A DNA stretch of 64,000 bases from a bacterium (GTDB lineage: Bacteria > Zixibacteria > MSB-5A5 > CAIYYT01). Positions 34,333-43,719 of the stretch are shown one piece after another. The translations under genes and the position numbers were made by a program. The notes under the pieces are model-generated. The model was not told the DNA's origin and made no database searches. It saw only the letters and a list, made by a program, of their open reading frames with translations. The stretch spans positions 496,001-560,000 of the forward strand of contig JADJGC010000002.1 of assembly GCA_016708315.1 (NCBI GenBank). The letters run 5' to 3'. Numbering within the stretch: the first letter of the stretch is position 1; each line of letters begins with the position of its first letter.

Positions 34333-37300
34333 CTATCTCTGTACGATCAACTTGCCAGTGATGGTCTTGTCGACAAGACGAACGTACCACAGGAAAACTC
34401 CCGAACCGAGCTTCTCCCCTGCCGAGTTGCGGACATCCCAAAGGAAATCGCCGGCGAGATTCTCGATCTCAGCAACCTGATCGCCAGAAGCCGTGTAGAC
34501 TTCGAATTTTGACCCGGCGGGCAAGTTGTGAACTACGACACCGTCTTGAGAGTAAGCAAACGGATTCGGTGATACAAAAATGGGAGCAACGATCGAGAAG
34601 CTTGCGGTCACGCTATAGTCGCTTTCCCCATGCTTTGCTCGCCAGTAATAAACGCCTTCGCTCAGAACGATGTCTGGCGTCCATATCGCAGTATTACCGC
34701 CGCTCGTTACATTCCCTGCTAAAAGCAAATCGTCGAATGTGTTGCTTGTAGACAGTTCAAAGAGACAGAGAGTCGAACTATCCGCCGCTCCTGACCATGA
34801 GATGATCAATGAGGGTTGGACGTATTCGACAGTGGCGCCATTAGCTGGCGACACAATGGACGGAGCTTCGGCAACATCAAGAGTGATTTGCATCTGATAA
34901 AACTTCTCCGCCTCACACCAGTTGGAAGAATGCGTGCTGTCGTTGGCACGAGCGCGCCACCAGTAGAACTGATTTGGAGTCAGCTCTGCGTTTTGAATGA
35001 CGCTCGTCTGACCTGGGCCGGGCATTACACCATTGACGGTTTCAATGAGGATTGTCAGCAGCGAATCGGAGTACACTTCAAAATCATAAGTCAGTGGCTC
35101 GTCATCGGGGTCAGTAGCATTCATCACAATATACTCGTGCATCGAGCCAATTACAGTATCACCATCAATTGGAGCAGATGGAACAGGCGAGTACGGAATA
35201 CGGTTTGTTCGGAAGTTCCTGGTTGTTGAGTATGGAGACCAGGACTGACCGTCGTAAGCACGTGCGCGCCAGCTGTAGGCCGTCTTGGGTGCCAGAGTAA
35301 TTGAAGTCGTCCACAAAGTGCTGTTCAGGCCTTGGGTCGTCATCGGGGATTGTGCCAACAGGACTGTTGCAGCTCCATTGTACAGATAGAACTGATAGGT
35401 CAAGGCGTCGCCGTTGGAATCCGTCGCGTTACCAGCGATTAAGTCAGGTGTCATGTCGATTACGCGACTATTCTGTAAAGGCAACTGAGGAGCTGGTGCT
35501 CCTGGAGCGACGTTTGTATTGACACTGAACGACCGGTATGAAGCATAATTGGAGTAAAGCGAACCGTCATAAGCCCGGGCACGCCAGTAATAGGTCGTTC
35601 CGCTGCTTAAGCTAGGAGTCACTACCCAAGAAGTCGTGCTTGATCCCTGAACCACGCCAGACACCTGCGCTACAATATTCGCGAATGATGTATTGGTTGC
35701 GACCTGGAAACTGTAAGTAATCGGATCTCCGTTGGCGTCAGTGGAATTATTCACCACCAACGAAGGTGTCGCAATAGTAAGTGTTGCGCCGGCAGAAGGG
35801 CTCGATAACGTTGGTACCGTCGGTGCCGAATTGGCAACAATCGAAAACGTACGGTACGCCGCATAGCTGGAAGCGAGTGAACCATCGAAAGCACGCGCCC
35901 GCCAATAATAGGTCGTCCCAGTGCTTAAGTTGGTGGATACTTGCCATGAAGTTGTGCCTGACCCCGGTGCCACGTCCGAAATTTGCGCAACAATAGTTGT
36001 GAACGCTGAAGTCGTTGCAACTTGGAATTGGTATGTCAGAGAATCGCCATCTGGATCGGTTGCATTGTTCAGCGACAGCAATGGAGTCGAAGTAGCCAGT
36101 GAAGCGCCAGCTGCCGGGCTCGCCAGAGTCGGAGCCGCTGGTGCATTGTTTGCGGAAACCGTAAACGAGCGGTACGCTGCATAGCTTGAATAAAGCAATC
36201 CGTCATAAGCGCGGGCGCGCCAATAGTAAGTGGTTCCATTCACAAGATTGGGACTCACCGTCCAGGATGTCGACCCAGCCCCCCCCTGAGTGACGCCAGT
36301 CGCTTGAGCGGCGATAGTTCCAAATGTGGTCGAAGTCGATACTTGAAAGTCATAAACGATTGTGTTGCCCTCTGCATCGGTCGAATTAGTTAAAGTCAGG
36401 GTCGGCGTCAGTGTGCTGACTTGACCTGCGGCAACAGGGCTGGAAAGATTCGGCACTGTGGGCGCACTATTGACACCAATTACAAACGACCCGTTACTTG
36501 AATAACTGGAATAGAGTGAACCATCATAGGCACGAGCGCGCCAGTAGTACGTAGTTCCGTTATTCAGGTCGGTACCTACTACCCATGAGGTGACACCGCC
36601 GGTACCTTGGGTAACGCCTGTCGTTTGCGCTGCAATCGTCCCAAAGGCCGCCGAAGTTGAGACTTGGAAATCGTAGAAAATAGCGTTCCCTTCGGCGTCT
36701 GTGGAATTATTCAAAGTCAGCGTGGGGGTCGTTGATCCAACTTGCGAGCCTCCGATTGGGCTGGCCAATGTCGGCACTGTTGGAGCAGTGTTTACGCTAA
36801 TGGCAAAAGAACGGCTTGCTGAGTAGCTCGAATACAGTGAACCGTCATATGAGCGCACTCGCCAATAGTAGGTCGTGCCGTTCGTCAGGTTCGATGACAC
36901 GGTCCACGAAGTTGTGCCGCCGCCACCTTGTGTTACACCCGTCGCCTGTGCAGCAATTGTCGCAAATGCCGCTGAAGTAGAAACTTGGAAATCGTATGAA
37001 ACGGTGCTGCCTTCAGGATCAGTTGCGTTATTGAGAACCAATGCCGGTGTTAGCGTTGCTAGCTGGGCGGCGTTGGCTGGACTGGAGAGTGTTGGCAGTG
37101 ACGGCGCCAGATTTGGCATACCGAAAATATCGAATTCGCTAAGCCACACCACAGTCGGATAAGTTGATGGACCCTGATTTACCGCTTGATAGTAGCGAAT
37201 GCGCGAGGTCGTCGTCGGCGTAATGTCGACAAATGTGCAACTGTCGACGGTGGCGCTGCTGATTGTCGAGACGTCGCTGTACGCAGAACCGTTCCATGCC

Positions 37301-40284
37301 TGAATCCGGAACTGCTGTGACGTCATCCAACGCTGCTGATAGGTATTCCACGCCCAGTAAATTGCTATTCGTTCGACCGGACGTGCAGCGCCTAAATTCA
37401 ATTCAACCCAATGCGGCTGAGTGGCGCTTTCGGCCGCCCAAGTCGATGCTTCACCACCGAATGGATTTAGATTGCCATCGGTCAAAGTGGTAGCGCTGTA
37501 ACCGGGATAGGTACCGGATACTGTGGGAGCTATACCTTCGCCAATATTGTTTGTAGTAAGAAAAGTGAAGTCACCACTAACTCCTTCGTTGCCGGCAGCA
37601 TCCCTTGATCTTACGCGAAAATGGTATGTCGACATCGAATCGAGCCCGGAAATCAACTGCTCGTGGCTTGTGACCAAAGTCGAGACAAGTGTTGTCGACG
37701 AACCATATGATGTTGTCGCGCCATAGTTGATCTGCGAGCTTGAAGGCTCGTCGGTAGTCCATGTGATTAACGCTGAGTTATGAGTGATGTTCGTTGCAAC
37801 CACATCCGTTATGGAAGGTGCTGTGACGTCAACAGCGACTGGACTGAAAGTTCGGGCAGTAGTCCAACTTCCCCATCCGCAGACGTTCTGTGCACGTACG
37901 CGCCAGTAATACACAGTACCGCCAGTCAATCCCGAAGCAGAGACAGTTGACGAAGCAGGTTGCTGATCGATCACAGTACTGGCAAAGCTTGAATTGTCAT
38001 CGACCTGGACCTGATAAGCAATTGCTCCGGCGATGTCACTCCAATCGAGCGCCACCGGTTGAGCAAGGCCCGTTGCACCGTTGGCCGGTGAAACATAGTT
38101 AGGAGCAACCGGAAGATTACAAGCTGTCGAGAAGAATCTCGATGCGCTCCAACTTCCGTACCCGCAGCTGTTTTGCGCCCTAACTCGCCAATAGAACGTC
38201 GCACCGTCAGCCAAACCGGTGACAGCGTAGGCCGAAGCAGCAACCGATTGGTCAAGTGTGACACTTGAGAAGTCCGAGTTGTTGTCGATCTGAATTTGAT
38301 AGCTGGTAGAAGTCACAACATCATCCCAATCCAAGGTTATTGGCTGGGTGAGATTTGTGGCACCATTTGCCGGTGTCGCTAGGGTCGGAGTACCTGGTGT
38401 TACACAGACGATCGAAAAAGTCCGTCCAGTTGTCCAAGGCCCCCAACCGCAATTATTCTGCGCTCTGACTCGCCAGTTAAATGCCAATCCAGTCAAACTG
38501 AGGACCGAATAACCGGACGAAGTGGAGTACTGGTCTACTTCCGGACTTGAGAAGTCGGCATTGTTATCGACTTGAACTTCATAATTGATTGCGCCGGACA
38601 AATCTGCCCAATCAAGGGAGACTGGGAGGGAAAGACCGGTAGCGCCATTAGCCGGTGTAGATAATGTCACAACTCCCGGGACAATACACCCATCATCAGG
38701 TGGCTGTACAGCTCCATACTTGGTCCAGTTTCGTCCACCGTAGTTACGACTCATTGACCCTGTCGATGAAGTCTCGAACGTTGTTGTGTTAAGGCCTGGG
38801 TTGGAGTAACTGCCACGTGCATCTCGCCCTGCTGCCTGCCAGGTCGCCCAACTCTGACTGCTCCCTCCCCAGAGAGCCGAGAATGAGCCTGACGGTTCGT
38901 AAATCTGATTCGAATCAATGGAAATTGTCAAACCAGACACATTGTCGCGAAAATCATAATGGTACGAGAATCCATATGGTCCGGGCTGCAGATCATAGAT
39001 TACGTTGTACTTGAATGTTCCGGTATTTGCGGCATATGGTGTTTGCACTTGCAAACCCGCATTGCAATTGTAAAAGGTGTTGTTTACGAAGATGTGATTT
39101 CCGCGGTCGTCATTGCCACTTGAGCTGTTGCCGACAAGAATTCCCGCATCTTGGCATCCGACGAATATTGATCCGTAAACTGAACAAGCATAGGCATTCG
39201 TGTACAGATTAATGCCTTCTCCACCAATATCATCGAATTTGCTAAATCGCACCGTAAGGCGCTCTACAATTCTCTTGGTGCCGGAAGCGTACGAGTTTTT
39301 GACTTCGATGCCGTCTCCAGGTAAGTTATGAAACACGCAGCTATCGAATGTCGTTTCAGTGATATCATATCCGATAAATCCCGAACCACGGTGGGCAATG
39401 GTGCCTTCACCTTCGGGAGCAATCGCTACTCCAATCGAGCAACTACTGAATACGTTGAAGCGATTATATCCGGCATCCCAGTTGCCCGTTGAATCGTGTA
39501 CATCCCCGTGTTGATTTGACATGATCACTGCGGGATTACAAGTCTGGCAGTAAGAAGTTCGCGAAAGCTTACAGTAGCGAAAGATGGCAGAATCGGAGCC
39601 ATCAAGAAACATTACTGCAGCGCGCTTTCCCATTCTAATATCGAGTCCGCCAAAGTAGATATTGTCTTGTGCAGTGTTATCAAACTTTACGGGTGACTTG
39701 CATGCTACTTGAATCTCAACCGTGTTCGGATTGACATTACCGAAGCATTGGACGTACACTCGATTCGACGCCAAGTCGTGATAAAACTCACCCGGTGCAT
39801 TGACTCCCGATATGGACAACTGCGGTTCGAGTAGCGTGCCATTTTGTGCCCCAACATACGCCTGACCACCTGCGCCGTCCTCGGTATCGCAGCCAGTGCC
39901 AGTCCATGTTGCGCGATAGACATTTCCAGAATAGACCGACCAGCTCGCCTTTGGAATTGAGTCTGCGCCGTTAATTTGCGCCAATCCAGAGAAGTTATTC
40001 GAACCGTTTGCAACATAGGCTGAATCCAAATAATAGGTCATGTTCGGGCGTGTGCTGCCAGATGGCGGAACAATCTGAGAGTTTAGATAGACTCCTCGAC
40101 CAATGAGAATTGTGTCGCCAGCGGCATCCGCGGCCACAGCCGCACTGATTGAAGTCGCTGCTTTGGCCCAGGTGTCGTAAGGCGCAGTATTCGAACCTGC
40201 CTTACTCACATAGATCGTCTTGGCAAGGGCGCTCGCTGACAACAAGCACACACATACCATAAGTAGGACAAACTTCATTTTCAT
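34333..40284 (-). CDS. Giant secreted beta-helix / fibronectin-like repeat protein with FlgD/T9SS-type C-terminus
   Basis: 1983 residues from the ATG at 40284 (GAGGA five bases upstream; an ATG 15 bases earlier is also possible). In order: signal peptide (1-21); right-handed parallel beta-helix with repeated N/G turns and VFHNLPGDGIEV-like rungs (about 25-525); three similar repeats of about 95 residues with VRAQNxCGxGSW (535-817); a fibronectin III domain (820-911); an F5/8 discoidin-like domain (913-1057); seven repeats of about 105 residues with GTTYYWRARAYDGSLYS (1061-1800); one divergent repeat; and a C-terminal FlgD/T9SS-like domain with SPNPF, DVRNSAGEKLGSGVF and GKLIVQR. It probably binds or modifies glycan outside the cell. 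Confidence 0.9.
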   Translation of the reverse strand: MKMKFVLLMVCVCLLSASALAKTIYVSKAGSNTAPYDTWAKAATSISAAVAADAAGDTILIGRGVYLNSQIVPPSGSTRPNMTYYLDSAYVANGSNNFSGLAQINGADSIPKASWSVYSGNVYRATWTGTGCDTEDGAGGQAYVGAQNGTLLEPQLSISGVNAPGEFYHDLASNRVYVQCFGNVNPNTVEIQVACKSPVKFDNTAQDNIYFGGLDIRMGKRAAVMFLDGSDSAIFRYCKLSRTSYCQTCNPAVIMSNQHGDVHDSTGNWDAGYNRFNVFSSCSIGVAIAPEGEGTIAHRGSGFIGYDITETTFDSCVFHNLPGDGIEVKNSYASGTKRIVERLTVRFSKFDDIGGEGINLYTNAYACSVYGSIFVGCQDAGILVGNSSSGNDDRGNHIFVNNTFYNCNAGLQVQTPYAANTGTFKYNVIYDLQPGPYGFSYHYDFRDNVSGLTISIDSNQIYEPSGSFSALWGGSSQSWATWQAAGRDARGSYSNPGLNTTTFETSSTGSMSRNYGGRNWTKYGAVQPPDDGCIVPGVVTLSTPANGATGLSLPVSLDWADLSGAINYEVQVDNNADFSSPEVDQYSTSSGYSVLSLTGLAFNWRVRAQNNCGWGPWTTGRTFSIVCVTPGTPTLATPANGATNLTQPITLDWDDVVTSTSYQIQIDNNSDFSSVTLDQSVAASAYAVTGLADGATFYWRVRAQNSCGYGSWSASRFFSTACNLPVAPNYVSPANGATGLAQPVALDWSDIAGAIAYQVQVDDNSSFASTVIDQQPASSTVSASGLTGGTVYYWRVRAQNVCGWGSWTTARTFSPVAVDVTAPSITDVVATNITHNSALITWTTDEPSSSQINYGATTSYGSSTTLVSTLVTSHEQLISGLDSMSTYHFRVRSRDAAGNEGVSGDFTFLTTNNIGEGIAPTVSGTYPGYSATTLTDGNLNPFGGEASTWAAESATQPHWVELNLGAARPVERIAIYWAWNTYQQRWMTSQQFRIQAWNGSAYSDVSTISSATVDSCTFVDITPTTTSRIRYYQAVNQGPSTYPTVVWLSEFDIFGMPNLAPSLPTLSSPANAAQLATLTPALVLNNATDPEGSTVSYDFQVSTSAAFATIAAQATGVTQGGGGTTSWTVSSNLTNGTTYYWRVRSYDGSLYSSYSASRSFAISVNTAPTVPTLASPIGGSQVGSTTPTLTLNNSTDAEGNAIFYDFQVSTSAAFGTIAAQTTGVTQGTGGVTSWVVGTDLNNGTTYYWRARAYDGSLYSSYSSNGSFVIGVNSAPTVPNLSSPVAAGQVSTLTPTLTLTNSTDAEGNTIVYDFQVSTSTTFGTIAAQATGVTQGGAGSTSWTVSPNLVNGTTYYWRARAYDGLLYSSYAAYRSFTVSANNAPAAPTLASPAAGASLATSTPLLSLNNATDPDGDSLTYQFQVATTSAFTTIVAQISDVAPGSGTTSWQVSTNLSTGTTYYWRARAFDGSLASSYAAYRTFSIVANSAPTVPTLSSPSAGATLTIATPSLVVNNSTDANGDPITYSFQVATNTSFANIVAQVSGVVQGSSTTSWVVTPSLSSGTTYYWRARAYDGSLYSNYASYRSFSVNTNVAPGAPAPQLPLQNSRVIDMTPDLIAGNATDSNGDALTYQFYLYNGAATVLLAQSPMTTQGLNSTLWTTSITLAPKTAYSWRARAYDGQSWSPYSTTRNFRTNRIPYSPVPSAPIDGDTVIGSMHEYIVMNATDPDDEPLTYDFEVYSDSLLTILIETVNGVMPGPGQTSVIQNAELTPNQFYWWRARANDSTHSSNWCEAEKFYQMQITLDVAEAPSIVSPANGATVEYVQPSLIISWSGAADSSTLCLFELSTSNTFDDLLLAGNVTSGGNTAIWTPDIVLSEGVYYWRAKHGESDYSVTASFSIVAPIFVSPNPFAYSQDGVVVHNLPAGSKFEVYTASGDQVAEIENLAGDFLWDVRNSAGEKLGSGVFLWYVRLVDKTITGKLIVQR
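34885..37104 (-). repeat. Seven tandem repeats of about 315-320 bp in the surface protein gene
   Basis: Seven in-frame units, each about 103-107 codons, begin at roughly 37104 and end near 34885. The first five are very similar in protein (sharing YDFQVSTSAAFGTIAAQ, GTTYYWRARAYDGS and related blocks); units six and seven are more diverged. The gradient suggests growth by unequal exchange at the upstream end. The repeats could collapse in short-read assemblies, so copy number here should be treated with care. Confidence 0.85.
37828..38679 (-). repeat. Three tandem repeats of about 285 bp in the surface protein gene
   Basis: Three in-frame units of about 95 codons share a start with PANGAT(G/N)L, a middle YxVQVDNNxxFSS and an end WRVRAQNxCGxGxW. 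They differ from the seven-unit array downstream, so the gene has two separate repeat expansions. The paired cysteine near the end of each unit is conserved. Confidence 0.8.
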
Positions 40285-40299
40285 TTTATTCCTCAACAT

Positions 40300-40782
40300 G
40301 CCTCTGGGGATGTTTCGCTCCTAAATTGTTATATCGACTTTCAACACTCGTTTATAAAGCAATTGTCGTTCCGTGACTGGAGACAACCTATCGCCTCATA
40401 ACCACTCGTTGCATAACATGTTACGACGCAGCAAATGTCGTCGCCAACCAAAACGTCGAAAGGTGTTGTGCAATTTCTGAAATCTGTGCAGTAATTGAAC
40501 CACGTAAATCCGAAACTGTTTGATGGTTTTCTGCCGTTTGTAACGACAACAACCTACTCTCAAACATCAACATTGCAGGCAAAACGGTCTGTTTAGTAAC
40601 CATTCCAGTGCATACACCAGCCTGATTGGAACATAAATCTGATCAGTCTTACGGTTTTCTAATCTCACTTAACTTAACCACAACACAATCCGCCCAAACC
40701 AACCAAGCGGACAATCTACACACCCCCGGCCATAATACTCATCGTTGCGAATATGATCTCCTCAACGCGCTGCGCAAGGTTA
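40300..40782. other. Long intergenic region before the giant surface protein gene
   Basis: About 480 bases with no convincing gene. It lies downstream of the flippase gene and upstream of the giant protein gene on the minus strand. Seen here: TATAAC about 20-25 bases before the giant protein leader without a good -35 box; a sigma-54-like TGGCGAC...TTTGC (complement of 40431-40446) whose spacing is one base too long; and a short hairpin (TCCGC...GCGGA near 40690-40713) that could weakly end the flippase transcript. The length suggests a complex regulatory region or a long leader, but nothing specific can be named. Confidence 0.5.
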
Positions 40783-42273
40783 TCAATGTCTAGAGTTTCG
40801 CAAGAGAAGCCGCTTGGATGTTCCCACAACAAGGCGAGACAGCTCGGTCATTTTTTGCAATTCATCTTCGCTGTAGAATCGCCAAAAGTACAGAATTATT
40901 GGGAAGGACAATGCTATTGCCATCTTGACAATCAGAGAGAAAGCAAGGTTCGGAACATCGATCACGAGCGAAACTGCATATAGGATCATTGCCACTACCG
41001 ACATTTTTACAATTCGCCCGACTTCGTAGTTCACGACGTACAAACGTTGTGATTTTACATGAGTGTAGATGGTCAAGAATGTGAAGGCCACAACAGTGGA
41101 CACAGCAGCCCCCCAAATACCAACAATTGGTATTAAAAGCAAGTTGCATGCGGTGTTAATCGCTGCCGCCGTGAGTGTCGCCAATGCCAGGTACTTTGTC
41201 TTGTTTTCAAGGTGTAACCCAAACTGAACGTATACGTATATTCCGTTCAGAATGTAGGAAACGAGTAGTAACGGTACATATTTATGGGCTTCGGCATAGC
41301 TTGGATCTGCGGCAACAGAAATCACATCTTTAATGGTCACGGCAATTCCAAGCGACACTAAGATTTCGATAAAAACAAAATATGTGAAGATCGTGGCGAA
41401 AATTGATTTGGCGTTGGCTTCCTTTACCAAATCAAATCGTTTAGGTCCCCAAATCATCAGAAACGGCGACATGACCAACATGTTTGGCATCATTCCAAAT
41501 TTGTAAGCTAACGCGTAAATCCCAACCTCCGACAGCGACATCATTCGCTGCAAGATGAACCTGTCGCCAAAGTTTAGAATGAACATTCCCAGCGTTCCCC
41601 AAACCAATGGAACACCGAACTTTAAGAGCTCGCGGGCCATTTTGAATGAGAACGTAAACTTGACCCGACGGAGAATGTAAATTGCGAATCCGATTGCCGA
41701 AACGCTCGCAGTGATTAGCCCGCTAAACAGAAGCCCCATTACACCAAGTCCCAATCCAACGATAAAATAAACGTTCAAGCCAAGGCTAAGAAGAGTCTTG
41801 GTGAACGAAATCGACACGAAGAGCACAGATTTCTCTTCCATTCGCAGCAGCGCCTTGGGCACTTCCTGGGCCAACTGGATGACGAAAGTAATGAATACAA
41901 TGTTGATTAGTCTGGAAAAGCTCTCAGAGTCGAACACAAGTGTGGAAATTTCGTCTGAAAACAGAAGCAATAACGCAAGGATCGATACCGAGATTATGCT
42001 GAGTGTGATCATTGCGACGCTTAGGACGTGCTGCTTCATCTCTGGATCGTCGTACTTGTAGTAGAATCTCATGACAGCCTGCGTGATTCCCATTCCGAGA
42101 AACATGCCTGCGATATAGCTGGTTAGGTCCAGCAATTCGAGCGTACCGTAATCTGACGTTGAAAGATAGTGCGTATAGAGGGGAATCATCAAGAAGCCGA
42201 GCGCACGGCTCAGCATGTCGGCAACACCGTAAATTGCAGAGTGCTTTGCGAGATTCTTGATTATGTGAAACAC
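40783..42273 (-). CDS. Polysaccharide flippase (Wzx/MATE-like, RfbX family)
   Basis: 496 residues with 12-14 hydrophobic helices, no signal peptide. The N-terminal region NLAKHSAIYGVADMLSRALGF and the LLELLDLTSYIAG-like segment are typical of oligosaccharide flippases of the Wzx type (multidrug/oligosaccharidyl-lipid exporter superfamily). It probably moves lipid-linked repeat units of the exopolysaccharide across the inner membrane for polymerisation with Wzz. A Wzy polymerase is not obvious among the genes here. One base separates its start from the stop of the glycosyltransferase upstream. Confidence 0.9.
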   Translation of the reverse strand: MFHIIKNLAKHSAIYGVADMLSRALGFLMIPLYTHYLSTSDYGTLELLDLTSYIAGMFLGMGITQAVMRFYYKYDDPEMKQHVLSVAMITLSIISVSILALLLLFSDEISTLVFDSESFSRLINIVFITFVIQLAQEVPKALLRMEEKSVLFVSISFTKTLLSLGLNVYFIVGLGLGVMGLLFSGLITASVSAIGFAIYILRRVKFTFSFKMARELLKFGVPLVWGTLGMFILNFGDRFILQRMMSLSEVGIYALAYKFGMMPNMLVMSPFLMIWGPKRFDLVKEANAKSIFATIFTYFVFIEILVSLGIAVTIKDVISVAADPSYAEAHKYVPLLLVSYILNGIYVYVQFGLHLENKTKYLALATLTAAAINTACNLLLIPIVGIWGAAVSTVVAFTFLTIYTHVKSQRLYVVNYEVGRIVKMSVVAMILYAVSLVIDVPNLAFSLIVKMAIALSFPIILYFWRFYSEDELQKMTELSRLVVGTSKRLLLRNSRH

Positions 42274-42274
42274 T

Positions 42275-43681
42275 TTACCTCTTGATCAAAGAATCCATAA
42301 GGCCAGCGAGTCTGCCCGTCTGGAGTTTTCGATCGAATTGTCGAACGAATTCCCAGTTCGGATTTGCGACCAGTTCTCCAGCCATTTTCCGGCGATGAAA
42401 TTCAAGAATAACATGCTCTATCTTCTTGATATCATCATGCGGCACAAATGTCAACGTTCCGCCCGCTGATAGAATTCGCGACGATTCACCCTCCCATCCG
42501 ATCATCAGAATCGGGCGTGCCGAGCGCATGTACTCGAATGTACGACCTGCGATTACGCGGTCGCGCATTACTTCGCTGCCGCTTGGCACCAACAGCAGCA
42601 AAACATCAGCCTGAGTCATCATAGCAACCGCTTCCTTGTGAGGGCGGAATCCAAGAACTGAGACATTTTTGTCGAATGGCGGCACCGAGAGTCTCTCCCG
42701 CCACATTTCCACGGATTCGCTGACAAAGGTAAGTTTGATTTCAGAGCCAATACCTTCTGCAGCAATCAGATTTTCTAGCGCAATCAGCAAGTTCTCGATA
42801 GCAGAGTCAGTATAGATTTCCCCGATACTGAAGATGTGCAGACACTTGGCCGTTTGATCTTGGCTGACTGGTTGAATTGTTGCGAAGTCTGCCTCATCAT
42901 ACCCGTTGGTAATGACATGATGCTTGCCGGCATCGATAGTTGGGAACGATTCTTTCACGAGCTGCGCCCGTCCATTCCCAGTGTGGATAATTGCGCCTGC
43001 CCGCGAAAGCGTCCTTCGTTCGAGCCAGCGTTCATAACGGAAACGCGATTTCGACACTCTTGGTGCCCACAAGGCAGTAGTTTCAAGATTGCGGCGATTG
43101 TCATGAGTTGTCCAAGGATCGCGAAAATCTACAACAAGCTTCTTGCGAGTCAAAAATGAGAGAATGAGGGCAATTACATGACCGCTCTCCGGCGGCGACG
43201 TCGAGAGTATGACGTCGATTTTCTCTCGCCAGATAATCCAAAGACCTTTAACAATCGCAAACGGAATCCAGCCTACTTTCCCGTCTGGGGTGTTCACGAA
43301 GTTATGAATGACATTTCGCAGCGGAGTCAGAACAAATCGCTTGAGTGGAGATTGGCGGACAGGGGTTGCAGGCGAGTTAGAATCGCCGCTTACGCGGGGC
43401 TTAGCTGGCTGAGCTTGATACTGTCGCCGTCCGTAAATTTTCTCGAAGACCCAGTCCTCAATGCGAACAAACTCAAATGAATATGCTTTGTATATCTTAG
43501 TATTTTCAGGCAATTCTTTGAGAAGGCTGTCATCAATGATTTTGGTGTCAGGATTCTTAACGGAGAGAATAACTGGCCGCCACCCGAAATCAGGAAGATA
43601 TTTCGAGAATTTCACTGGGCGATATATCCCAGCGCTTCTAGCTGGCGGGAAGTGATAAGCTATTATCAGAACACTCTTCAT
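42275..43681 (-). CDS. Family 4-type glycosyltransferase
   Basis: 468 residues with the GT-B layout. The N-terminus reads KSVLIIAYHFPPARSAGIYRP, typical of exopolysaccharide GT4 enzymes that follow a Phe-Pro-Pro/Gly opening. A central linker (about 85-120, Pro/Ser-rich) is followed by the C-terminal Rossmann half with FSIGEIYTDSAIENLL and the VPSGSEVMRDRVIAGRTFEYMRSARPIL nucleotide-sugar segment. The sugar and acceptor cannot be told. It is coupled to the flippase gene. Confidence 0.88.
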   Translation of the reverse strand: MKSVLIIAYHFPPARSAGIYRPVKFSKYLPDFGWRPVILSVKNPDTKIIDDSLLKELPENTKIYKAYSFEFVRIEDWVFEKIYGRRQYQAQPAKPRVSGDSNSPATPVRQSPLKRFVLTPLRNVIHNFVNTPDGKVGWIPFAIVKGLWIIWREKIDVILSTSPPESGHVIALILSFLTRKKLVVDFRDPWTTHDNRRNLETTALWAPRVSKSRFRYERWLERRTLSRAGAIIHTGNGRAQLVKESFPTIDAGKHHVITNGYDEADFATIQPVSQDQTAKCLHIFSIGEIYTDSAIENLLIALENLIAAEGIGSEIKLTFVSESVEMWRERLSVPPFDKNVSVLGFRPHKEAVAMMTQADVLLLLVPSGSEVMRDRVIAGRTFEYMRSARPILMIGWEGESSRILSAGGTLTFVPHDDIKKIEHVILEFHRRKMAGELVANPNWEFVRQFDRKLQTGRLAGLMDSLIKR

Positions 43682-43719
43682 TATTCCTGTCCTTGTTCAA
43701 TCGGTGCATTCATACTGAA

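Noticed and set aside
34885..38679. Tandem repeats considered as CRISPR or mobile element repeats
   Set aside because: The units are 285-320 bases, in-frame and adjacent with no spacers, and encode fibronectin-like domains.
40431..40446. Second sigma-54-like site upstream of the giant surface protein
   Set aside because: The minus strand reads TGGCGACGACATTTGC, but the GG to GC distance is one base too long for RpoN and the -24 box lacks the usual CAC.
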